From the NCBI GenBank assembly GCA_964570585.1, contig CAZMYR010000001.1, forward strand, positions 1-64,000: a stretch of 64,000 nt of DNA, given 5' to 3'. This document shows, piece by piece, positions 39,601 through 48,600 of this stretch. The position numbers and the translations under genes were made by a program. Source of the DNA: G020354945 sp964570585 (GTDB taxonomy: Bacteria; Omnitrophota; Gorgyraeia; JABMRG01; JAFGKX01). The stretch's first letter is position 1. Each line of letters opens with the position of its first letter. The notes under the pieces are model-generated. The model was not told where the DNA came from and did no database searches. It saw nothing but the letters and a program-made list of their open reading frames with translations.

Positions 39601-42304
39601 GTCTAAATAGGCTTGGCACATAGCCGTTCATTACCAAAGTAGGCCGGCCATTGTTTATCCTTGGGTCTTTTACAGGAAAGATATTTCTTGCATGCCCGAC
39701 TTTATTTAGGCCAAAACATAATCCGTTTCTAAACCATGCTATACTCTCTCCGTCGTCTCCCAAAAAAGCTTTACTAAGAACTAACTCCTTATCTTTCTTC
39801 CTTAGGCGAATCCAGTCTCCTTCTACGGCTATCTCATCGATGGAGAATCGTCTCTTAAGCTCTTCAAAAGATATATCCGGCCTTGACACATTCCAAAGTT
39901 CAGTAATATCTTCCTCCGATAAACCTTTATTAAGAAGTTCGGCTGCAGGCATAACCATATCCTCGCTGAAAGGCTCATCAAAGAAGAACTCAAAATCTGG
40001 CGTATTATAAAGCTTTCCTATATTATACATAACAGTCGGCGGAAATTCCCATGAGATATATCCTTGGTAAGCTTCCTGGTATAAAACAGATATCTTCTCA
40101 GGATATTTTTTAAAATAAGCCCCATCAAAAACTCTCATCCCAACTATTTCATATCCAAAATATTGCACCCTTCTTAAAATATCTTCCACCGTAGCATGGT
40201 TTGATGTAAATGGCGGTTTCAATAATAATACCGACTCTTTGGCAGGTTTGCTTACAGATGGTATAAGCGCGCCAACAGAAAGTTCATCAGTGCCATCTTT
40301 TTTTGAGGAGGCAACTGTATCAGTCTCGCCCATAACCTTCTCAAGAAGTTCTCTTGATAATACCGATTCTTCCCCAGCCAGCTTTTCAGGGGAAGCCTCT
40401 GGTAATTGAATATAAGCCATCCTGCTGGTTTGAAAGACCATATCCAGGGCAGCCATATCCTGGGCCCTCTGTCTCTCAATATCGCCGGCACCCTTATTGT
40501 AATTGTAGGGCCTAACCTGGCTATATACATATACATTCTTACCTTCTACATACTTTATGTTGAAGTCTTCAAAATACTCTGCGCAGTGAATGCATAATGG
40601 AGTACTGCTGGATATATCTATTAGCCTTTCATACACAATGTCCTTTTTCTCTTCTTCACTCATCCTTTGGTTAGAAATTCTTCTGGTCTTGATCTGGCCG
40701 GTATCGATATTTCGAAATCTTACCAGAACGCCGCCATCCTCCAAATCAACCCCTGCCAAAAGCTCTACGCAAGGTATGCCTTCATCATAGGATATTATCC
40801 TGGCAATCGAATGAGCCATCTTAGCGCCTCTTTCGGCACATTTTGATGGGCACATATTTCTTGGCCTATAAGGAATTTTGCTCATCCAGTCCGTCTTATG
40901 CCTCCGGCAATAGGGCTGACCGATGGCATTAGAAATTATAGAGCAAGGGATTACATTGATAGCTATATCGCTAAGCTCTTCTTTTCTAAAACCCCTCTCT
41001 ATCAATAAACCTTTATACAGCTGTTTGCACTCTTGCAATTTTTCTTCCGCCAATGCTGGAATCTTTGATTCATCTTCTCCCATCTCCCTAAGAGCATCTT
41101 TAATGGCCTCTTTAGACTCTTCTGGGGTAAACAGATTAAAATGATTAAGGAATTGGAATCCGCTGCTTCCATCGACTGCATAATACCGCCTGCCTGCAAC
41201 CTGGTCTTTTTCCACCATTATCTCAATCGAGCCTACTGGATTATACGGACAGGTCGTGCAACCTCGATTGGCATTGGCAAGCTTTAATAATTGCTGAAGA
41301 GCAGGCATCTCCTCAGTCGCCTTTGAATCACTCCTGTAATCTACAAGAGAAATATTGGTATATAGCGGTATGTATTTCATTCCGTAGGGCAGTGTCTCTC
41401 TGAGCCTGGCATCAAAACTTCTCTCAAATCCCTCCCTAACAAAAACTATTTTGTAATATATATCTCCATTCTCTCTCAAAAGTACCAGTTTGCCATTAAA
41501 TCCTAAACAATTCTTTGGCATAAAGGTATGAATCTTGTATTTTGCATCGCCGGTTACAAATCTACAAAGCTGTTCAATCAGCTCTCCAACACTATCAGTA
41601 GATATCAGCGCTTCTATCTCTTGCCTGACCTCATCCAGGTATTCTGCTTTTTTAAGTAAGACAGCCCCTCTTCTTGTTTTATAATCTTGTGAGGGAGTAA
41701 ATTCAACAACATCTACTCCTTCTAAACTGGTCAAACTACGTAAAGAGGCCATCAGAGATTCTGCTTTTTCCTCTGGTAGTTTTTCGTCCTCGGGTAAGTC
41801 TAAACTGATACCATAAACTTCTCTTAGTTTATTTACATCTGGATTTCCTCTGTTTTTAAGTAAGAATTGCCAGATAGTAGAGGGGTTGTATTTCTGCCAT
41901 GACTGTCTTATTGCGGGTATGTTACAAAAAAGAGAGCACCATACCCTGATATCCTCTTGAGAGGTTGCCCTGGAGGCTAACATTCCCATAACATTCAAGG
42001 CTTCGGATGTAATTTCAACAGTTGGCTGTTTTATCTTACCAAAGGTCAATTCAGGATTGGCTTTCAAAAATGAGCTGTGAACCTCAAATATTCTGCCCAC
42101 CCTATGATAAGCATCAGCTGTACTCAGTCTCCTTAATTCACGATTAATAGCGCTGCAATGCTTCTGAAAGATATCGTCGCCTAAATGACCAGGAAGCTGT
42201 ATACCCGTGGCGCATGGGCGTAGATAGCCCTCTCCGGGATAGACCGGTATGGCCAGTTGGTTAATAGCAAATGTTACAATTAGAATAACTTGTACGATTC
42301 TCAT
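36602..42304 (-). CDS. Exported fusion: Cys-rich, NDK-like, UDPGP-like and CYTH modules
   Basis: 1900 residues. AAAGG precedes the ATG by 6 bases. Residues 1-20 are a signal peptide; YLRPCATG at 27-34 is the shared motif. Then come a helical region, a Cys-rich domain (about 345-580), a nucleoside-diphosphate-kinase-like module (685-1010), a UDP-sugar pyrophosphorylase-like module (1170-1655) and a CYTH domain (1672-1835). The protein ends INAAA. No KSSSAG hexapeptide is present, unlike the neighbours. If active, the combination would handle nucleoside di- and triphosphates and make nucleotide sugars. A PilZ remnant ends 10 bases upstream of the start. Confidence 0.9.
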   Translation of the reverse strand: MRIVQVILIVTFAINQLAIPVYPGEGYLRPCATGIQLPGHLGDDIFQKHCSAINRELRRLSTADAYHRVGRIFEVHSSFLKANPELTFGKIKQPTVEITSEALNVMGMLASRATSQEDIRVWCSLFCNIPAIRQSWQKYNPSTIWQFLLKNRGNPDVNKLREVYGISLDLPEDEKLPEEKAESLMASLRSLTSLEGVDVVEFTPSQDYKTRRGAVLLKKAEYLDEVRQEIEALISTDSVGELIEQLCRFVTGDAKYKIHTFMPKNCLGFNGKLVLLRENGDIYYKIVFVREGFERSFDARLRETLPYGMKYIPLYTNISLVDYRSDSKATEEMPALQQLLKLANANRGCTTCPYNPVGSIEIMVEKDQVAGRRYYAVDGSSGFQFLNHFNLFTPEESKEAIKDALREMGEDESKIPALAEEKLQECKQLYKGLLIERGFRKEELSDIAINVIPCSIISNAIGQPYCRRHKTDWMSKIPYRPRNMCPSKCAERGAKMAHSIARIISYDEGIPCVELLAGVDLEDGGVLVRFRNIDTGQIKTRRISNQRMSEEEKKDIVYERLIDISSSTPLCIHCAEYFEDFNIKYVEGKNVYVYSQVRPYNYNKGAGDIERQRAQDMAALDMVFQTSRMAYIQLPEASPEKLAGEESVLSRELLEKVMGETDTVASSKKDGTDELSVGALIPSVSKPAKESVLLLKPPFTSNHATVEDILRRVQYFGYEIVGMRVFDGAYFKKYPEKISVLYQEAYQGYISWEFPPTVMYNIGKLYNTPDFEFFFDEPFSEDMVMPAAELLNKGLSEEDITELWNVSRPDISFEELKRRFSIDEIAVEGDWIRLRKKDKELVLSKAFLGDDGESIAWFRNGLCFGLNKVGHARNIFPVKDPRINNGRPTLVMNGYVPSLFRLFKENSGTKTIAIIIRNANNKSATWQESRIGLLGDDNNPRGNNIAGSIRRDAVLGKLPLGIDPSDKRQLNGQKNVAHLSSGPLEAVSEMHSIFDIPIEETSFGRLLIDNGYSCPFIKYLLRDPMVRIYEPRLKKYDSHTIFELTKKKDPQEALEIIKKYFPPLNEDDPDTSASVDFEEFLGLQRQYKTGKLSVEKSSFPESEIAPPKSKVRSFEDAVSESGMNIQELDDEGMEMVENEEIAEVIPGGGTSGRFYGYKVKIPESQKLKLLAPIWKIAGRLFSSVEVKMMYLKYLVKKARRGYIPLAIMGSGNNIGYLGKRVAGYGIYSPNDLYLYAQGEIPRVNPTDKDIRASGAPLDSKKYNLPHGKDADANVEQWLSDNGDMGDIFRNDDGGYTGKPVGHFDIIAKLVLSRRLFELAQRGAKVLHIANGDDVGGMLDPAKAAYLMRKKDVDILTLLIEKNTVYSINKDDKIFGSFRSTDPACFQGEDKEFRVIARKGKIIRSSKLPKGIELKLEGDKLSIIFKGKRLKPGIKGEVEKGGTFVHVLSKGKDMNLDQPLPGDNFSSNQFYIKVNSILRLFDLNLEEYAQISQAGLLEKVKNATNRMTTHVEIKPINVGTKVLPDGNTEINMRPAAQFMRYVGEITGFKQINTEPILVDRDGSMGREGYCAVKDPESVPMNAPVVYAVLGLDNEGNLRAGSKLIVERKRPDGELSGEETVLVPPKEDVWKNEHIRDLYLRITDILTGLIDDVGLRQALLKEILEKIATQLKAKEEGLEIERKFLLFDFPEFLNSYTPARIIQRYLFIEGDTEVRIRQKGTKYFFTIKIGEGISRREIEIPISAETYERLGPLANERVIVKDRYCVPLKDGLTAETDRYYGKLEGLVTLEVELPDEKTTIPSFPEGIGRVIDVTGRPEFSNKNLAQFGIPDISGEGAAGQLSVSGGLARLLGRKDLSSDTTRQEPEPKATEGDKVQDADRTDRRYLKPDADFRIVQFINAAA
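36802..37291 (-). other. CYTH (triphosphate tunnel) module
   Basis: Residues about 1672-1835 of the 42304 gene. EIERKFLL is the ExExK signature, followed by IIQRYLF, EVRIRQKG..YFFTIK, RREIEI, a KDRYCV strand, ETDRYYG and VTLEVEL. All metal- and phosphate-binding strands of class IV adenylate cyclase / inorganic triphosphatase proteins are recognisable, so hydrolysis of tripolyphosphate or a nucleoside triphosphate is plausible. Confidence 0.9.
37342..38797 (-). other. UDP-sugar pyrophosphorylase (UDPGP)-like module 2
   Basis: Residues about 1170-1655 of the 42304 gene. PLAIMGSGNN, YLYAQGEIP, KPVGHFDIIAKLVLSRRLFEL and VLHIANGDDVGGML correspond to successive UDPGP motifs (nucleotide loop, Q.E.P, GHGD, N.DN). 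It is a clearer match than the copy in the 36212 gene. Confidence 0.65.
39277..40252 (-). other. Nucleoside diphosphate kinase-like module
   Basis: Residues about 685-1010 of the 42304 gene. VLLLKPPFTSNHATVEDIL..VQYFGYEIVGMRVF matches the NDK N-terminus; NNIAGSIRRD matches PGTIRGD; NVAHLSSGPLEAVSEMHSIF matches N..HGSDS...A..EI..FF, with the catalytic His at 978. It is about twice the usual length owing to an insertion between the halves. The His is kept, so phosphotransfer is possible. Confidence 0.75.
40567..41272 (-). other. Cys-rich, probably metal-binding domain
   Basis: Residues about 345-580 of the 42304 gene contain CTTC at 349-352, CRRH, CPSKC and CIHC at 571-574. This spacing suggests zinc or Fe-S binding. 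No family recognised. Confidence 0.55.
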
Positions 42305-42313
42305 AGTTAACCT

Positions 42314-42415
42314 TTATGCAGTAGTGAATGAATTTATTATCGCGCACCCTTCGACTTTTGTATATTCTGCATCCATGGCAGCTTTAAATCTCCTAAACTT
42401 CCTTCTTTCTTTCAT
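42314..42415 (-). pseudogene. Truncated PilZ N-terminus
   Basis: A 33-codon frame beginning MKERRKFRRFKAAMDAEYTK, closely matching the start of a PilZ domain including RxxxR, then stopping at TAA before the D.S..G element. It ends 10 bases before the 42304 start and may be a remnant displaced by that gene or a short leader peptide coupling its translation. The 13-base sequence at 42422-42434 just upstream also occurs in the 36212 leader (36343-36355). Confidence 0.6.
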
Positions 42416-42446
42416 CTTAATTACCCTTTCTGCTAGGTTTGGGTTT

Positions 42447-42506
42447 GCCCACCAGCATCAAAAGATGCTGGTGGGCTGGGGGCTAAAGCCATGTTATATG
42501 GCTTTA
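42447..42506. terminator. Two consecutive perfect hairpins after the 7000-residue gene
   Basis: GCCCACCAGCATC-AAAA-GATGCTGGTGGGC (42447-42476, 13-bp stem) and TAAAGCCAT-GTTAT-ATGGCTTTA (42484-42506, 9-bp stem). They lie downstream of the 42615 stop and upstream of the 42304 gene. Neither has a strong U-run, so they may be repeat elements as well as terminators. Confidence 0.5.
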
Positions 42507-42515
42507 CTTTATTCC

Positions 42516-42560
42516 GTCATTGCGAGCCCTTGACGTCTTCGATGTCAAGGGCGAAGCAAT
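42516..42560. repeat. REP/MITE-like element, second locus
   Basis: GTCATTGCGAG...GCGAAGCAATC with an inner stem CCCTTGAC/GTCAAGGG (42527-42534, 42544-42551). Same family as 7058-7193. Confidence 0.75.
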
Positions 42561-42614
42561 CTCAAACGTAGAGATTACTTCGGTTGACTCCGCCAGCTTC
42601 CATTAGACTTGATA

Positions 42615-45600
42615 TTAAGCCTGCGAAAGAACCTGTTCATGCTCCCTGATATAATCTTCATGCAGATCGCTCAGATCAGAGATAATCTCAAACCTCTTAT
42701 CCTTAAGCAGCATAATGAGCGCCTCTACTACTTTCTGTCTGGTCCAGACATCAAGGTCTTCTTTCGCTGATGCGAATACGCGTACCTGTGTTATGCCGTC
42801 TTTACTCTGTAACTTGTATGCTATATTCTCTACATTCATTTGTGCAGTAAATACATAATCGAAATGGTCCCTGGTTATACCTTTTACTTCCAGACTTGCA
42901 AGTAAAGTATGCATATTTCTTTCTTTATTCACAAGGCAGAATTTCCTGCCGTCTCTTCCGGCAGAAAGCACAAGCTGCTGCAATGCCCTGCTTTCTTTAA
43001 GGGCATCGGAATAAATAACTATTGCCTGATTATTCAGCTTAACTGCTATTTCGCCTTCAGGTGCATAATCGAGTAGAGCCTTTGCAATCTGATATTCAAG
43101 CGAATAATCTGCTATCTGTGTTAGGTTAAGACCGCGGATTTGCTCAGGCATAGGCTCTTTTGCTGGAGGAGCCTTGGCTACCTCTTTGGAGGCGGCAACC
43201 TCCATTAACGATTTTATAACATACCTATCAGCAAATAATCTGAGCGCATAGGTTGCCATCTCCCGAACAAATATATCTGCTTTCTCATCCTGCAAAACAG
43301 CTAAAAGCGCCTGCTTCGCTGCTTCAATATCTTCCTGCGGAATATCTTGGTTTGAATATATTATATTCTCTATGGCAGCGATATTTTCGACACCTGCAAA
43401 TGATGCGGTTTTGTTTTTATTTAATTCTTCTACCTGAACTTTTATTTCGCCGGCAGAGGAGGCCTTTGGAGCCTCTGTTTTTGTAACTGAGGGTTTCCCT
43501 GCAGCGCCGATAGTAGATGTTGACTCAGGCGGTGGTGTAGTCTTACCTATAAACCTTGCCAATTCTTCCTTTGCCTTTTGTATATCAGCAGGTATCTCAA
43601 CCGCAACCATAAAACCTTTGCCAGCAGGCCCATACTCTGTTAGTTTAGGAACCTCTTCCACCGCAAGCTCAGCAAAATATGGAAACTCATCTATTAGTGT
43701 CGAGGTGTCTATAGGCGGTGCATAGCCTATGCGTCTAATCCTTAAATAAGAGCTGTTTTCGGGTCCATTAACAATCTTATCATATGTAGCTACTGTCCTT
43801 CTTTGAAGCATCGGGTGCTGCATTAATATCACCGTGTCCAGCTCATTGAGGCTGCAATGATTATCCCTGACCTTTTGCTTTTCGGCGCGCCTATCCTCTG
43901 AATCAGAGCTATTCACTTCTGCGCTTAATACATCCAAACCATTTCTTACGTTTTCTTCTGTCTGCGTAGAAGCTGTTTCTATGATTATATGCGATTCATC
44001 AACACCTTTCATTATAAGGGTTTCTTTTATAAGCCTTGCTTCTGAGACACCGGCCGTTTTCAGTTCCTGGTTTGACTTTTTCTCTATATCCGGAATTTCA
44101 TCAAAAATAGGCAATTTATACCCGGCCTTTTTAAGATTAGTTATCAGGAATTTTGTCTCGTGCCCAACCCCGCCGCTTATAAATATGTTTTTGACATTTC
44201 CTGCGCGATATAATTCCTCCGCTCTCATTATGTATTCGAGTCTGCTATTACCGAATAGCCATAGCAGGTCTGCAGAAGGCTGTTCGGTATCTCTCTGCGC
44301 GAGGTAATCGAATATCTTCACCAATGCATCTATAATCTCCTTCTTCAGGACGGTGCCTGCAGAAGAAGCTTTTGTCTTTCCCTCTGTCTGAGTAAGGCTC
44401 ACGTTGGCAAGTTCCCTGCTGCAGTAGGTTTGAGTAATCGGGCCTTCCCAGACAGCATATAATATGTTGTTAGCCGTAGCTTTTCCTATATATTTATTTC
44501 TATTTTTATTTACCGCATCAAATAACTGCTTTAATTCATCAGCAGAAACTGGCCTATTTACCCTGCCTAAAACTACATGAACAGCATCCTGTCTAAAGCT
44601 GCCGGGGAAAATCTTCTTGGGGAAAATTCCAGACATATTATCTCTTATCTGAGTCAGCTGCGGATTGTCAACATATCCTATTGCCATCACAATGCCAACC
44701 GAACTTAAAATGGCGCCTTCAAATGTTACATCAAAAGGTTCTGCCTTTTCTAATATCCTCTTTACACTATCTGTCTTTAACAATATATCTTCAGGCGCAT
44801 CGCCTTTGTAATCTTTTTTGGAAGAGAAAACGCTGGTATGGAATCCCACCGCACCATTTTCTGCCGGGGTAGTCCTTTGCGGCTTGCTCCATAAGACTAT
44901 ATCGCCTGGTATATCCCTGGCAATCTGTTCCTGCAGAGAAACCAGATTGGCAATCAACTCCTGAGACTGCGGCTGTTTCGGCCATTCTATTACCGCCCCT
45001 ACTGCCTGGCCTGTTAATGGCTGGCCTGTTTCTGTATAATAATCTCTGTTTCTGGTTAAATCATCCCTTGTTATACCCCGGTCCTGTTCTATTTTTTTTC
45101 TTGTTTCGTTGTGCAAAGTGTCATATTTCTTATCGAGCGCGGAACGTGATTCGGGATATATCTTTTTTTCTCCAGAAGGTGAACTCTTTGAAGTTTTTAC
45201 TGGATAATATAATTTTAGTGAGCTTGATGCTAACTCCTGTAGCTGTGCATCAACATCTGTATCTGGCTCTCTCCTTGCCTGTCTTAATATTGCTCTCCAT
45301 TCATCACCAAATAAGGCATTTTTGACTTGTGGATAAAGGACTACCTCGGCAGCTTTTAAGAGCTCTGGATTGGCTTTAAAATATTCAACTGTAGCTTCAA
45401 GGGCCTCGTATTCTAAGGCATCTGGATGGTTAAGGTGCCATACCTCATGCCATACAACGCCGTGTAAAAATGCGTCGTAGGTTTTGGTGTGTCTGGCTTG
45501 CCTTTTCGCAAATTCCTCTTTGGTTTCCTCTTTGGTTCCGGTTTTTAATTGTTCAAGCCACGGTTCTTGGAGTAAGTATCTGTTAATTTCAATAATGCTT

Positions 45601-48600
45601 GGTTTATGCTGGCCAACCTGTTCTTGGTCAGAGCTTACAACTACAGTAAAGGTTACATCATCTTTTATGCCCTGCTCACTAAATGCCCTTGTCAGGTGTT
45701 GCTCAAGTTTCTTCTTCTCGCCTGGCTTAAACTCACCTTCTGTGGCTGTTAAAGTTACTCTTCCATCTGAATATGTAGCTGTTGCAGTAACAGAAGGCAC
45801 TACATCAGTTACGGTTGTGGTTGCTGGGTAAGGCTGGGATAGCTGTTTAAAATCAGTATCCACATTACAACCGAGTTTTTTAAGGACTCTAATGGCCTTA
45901 GCTTTAGTGCGAGCTGAAACGTTAGACTCATGCAATAGCTTAAATAAAGATCCCGCTGCTCGTTTATCGCCAAGCCCACCTAAAATAATAGCCGCCTTGA
46001 CTCGATTCGGAGAATCGGTAGTGGCCTTATTAAATAAAACCTGTTTCGCCCGATCATCTCCTATTGCACCTAAAGCTATAATGATTGCGCGATAACGTTT
46101 TAATCTCATATGCCATATTTTACATCTAGCATCCCAATAAGGAGACACTTCCCCCCACCATTCATAAAATTCTTTTAATATGCCAAGCACGAAAGGAGTA
46201 ATAAATATAATTAGCAGTATTAATAGGCTTATTTCATCCTTACTCATTTTATCTTTATTACGAAAACAACCTGTTAACAACATAGAAAGACTGCTAAGTA
46301 ATAAGAATATTGAGTTATTTCTGGCGAAATATTTTATTATATTTTTAATTTTTTTAATTAAAATTTTGATTTTGTTTGCACGAAGTTTTTTGGATTCAGG
46401 GGCTATCTGTGGCAAAAGTTCTTTCAAATCTTTAGTTTCCTGTTTAATCAATTTATAAGCGCGCTGGTGCCATAAAATCCTTAGCTCTTGCACCAAATCT
46501 CCACCTACGGCTATTTCATAACGCATTTCAGGATGTCCCTGTCCCCTGCGCATATCATAATATCTTTTCTCTAAATCGCTGATTTTCCTTGAATATTTCT
46601 TAAACAGTACATTATCTGCCAAATGGCTTATTATCACAAACGTCAGTGGAAGAGTTATTAAACCTGCAAATACTAAAATTAATCTGTTTGCATTCAAGAC
46701 CCAAAATGGCACATCTAAAGCTATTGGCAATGGCACAGCGGCTGCAGCAACAATCCAGACAGATAGGAATGCGCTAATTGCAAAAGAGCGGAATATCGTA
46801 GAAATTATCCTGGCACGTTCAGGATGCGTCTTTACCATTTCTTCCACTGCCCGCTGATACTGGCGGAATAAATAACCGATAAATACCAAACCTGCCAAAG
46901 TAGGCGCTAAAGCCCACCACCCGGCTATTGTAATTCCCAGTCCAAGGCCTACCATAACACCAATGCCCAAAGCCGCGCCAAAAACCTTGGCCATAAAATA
47001 GGCTATATTGCCAGGCCTATCTCCTATAGGATTAAACATCACATATGGACCTAATAGCATACCGCTGGTAAATATAAGATGTATGCCAAGCAAAACTACA
47101 TTAGAAATTCCCAATATGCTAATTGCCCATAAATTAAATATAAACATTATAGCGCCCAGCACCATTACAGCTTTCAGGCCACCAAGGAATCCCTGCGTAT
47201 CAGATTTTAAATTCTTAAGGATATCCCGCGTAAAGTAATCTCTTATGCTCTTTATCCGTTCTATTACAAATATACCCTTATTAACGCTTAAACTATCTAT
47301 TTTTGTCTCTGCCTTTGAAGCCACAAATTCATAAGTAAGTCCAAGATAGGCCCTTATCTGTCCAAATGCCTCAATTCCTAAACGCGGAGCAAATAGTATC
47401 ATATCAAAAAAGAGTGTCTCAATCCATTCTCCGAAGCCAACTAAAAATCCGCGAGCCCTTATCCTTGCTAACATACCATTAAGTCTCAATATCTGATTAT
47501 AGAATGTACCTATCATCCAATATATTATATGTACACCTATAAACGGTGTTGCGTTAAACAGAATCTCGAAAGGCAAGGCTATTATGTTAAGAAGAGACAT
47601 AGGCGAATCCATAAAGTAGCTTCCATACCCTCTTCTTATCCTCTTCTCAAAATAGGACTCAGGTCCCATGTGATTGGCAAATTGGACTAAAGGTTCACCT
47701 TCGGCCTGATAGAGTCCTCCGGACCATCTAGTCGGTGCTTTACCGCTCCATTCATCAAGGCCGAAAGATTCCCTCATCTTAAAGGCAATGGCTTCTGATA
47801 TGGCAGACTCAGGAACTTCGCCAAGTGATATCTTATTATAAACCTCCAATAACACCGCTACTAAGTCCTCGCTCTGATGCGGGGCATTTGGAGAATAGCC
47901 TATCATTCCGAAGAATCTGTCAAGGTAAGAATTGCTAAATTGCTCCATACCTCTTGTTATAGGAGCAAGGGGATAATTAAGCCCGAGTTCTTTGGCTAAC
48001 AGTTTTCTATAAGATACCGAACTTATATTCTCCCAGCCTGTTCCTACCTTATCAACAATACCATGCATGGCCTGGCCATGGCCAAACTCAATAAGAAAAG
48101 ATGATATCGCAGTAGGTGTGCCAAGGAAGGTGGTGTTTCTATATGCAGGCATAATAGATATATTGGGATTCTCTCTCATTCTCATAACATCTTCTGCAAA
48201 CTTCGGTGTATTTAACTTGGTGGCATTTCTGTCAACAATTACCATGGAGGTTGCGCCTACCATAAGTTCGGGCTTCGTAAACATAGCATTCATAGCGCCT
48301 GCTTTACAGGAGAATGGGGTTGAATGCCTGAAGGTCTCTGCCCTGCATCTCCTTGTCTCTCTATCTGCGGCTTGTATGCCTCTTTCGTCCAGGTACTTCT
48401 GATACCCGATATTGCTTCCAAGTTCGATAAGGCGCGCTAATTTCTTCTGCCATTTCACAAAACCAGGAGCTTTTCCCTCGGCCCATCGAGATGCTACCTG
48501 TCCTTCTTGTTCGTATTCTTTTATCTGGTTTTGAACTATCAGGAAATTGAATTTATCAGGAATTCCTTCTTTTCCAAGTGCAACAGACTTCGTATACAGG

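Larger units (their letters stand above)
43449..45188 (-). repeat. KASSAG/KSSPSG boundary hexapeptides in the 42615 gene (3 copies)
   Basis: Copies at 43449-43466 (KASSAG), 44355-44372 (KASSAG) and 45171-45188 (KSSPSG), each at a module border in the last 860 residues. Their codons differ from those in the other two genes, so conservation is at the peptide level. Confidence 0.85.

Noticed and set aside
42249..42533. 94-codon plus-strand frame across the 42.3-42.5 kb gap
   Set aside because: It runs antisense through a signal-peptide region and through dispersed hairpins; no coding signature.
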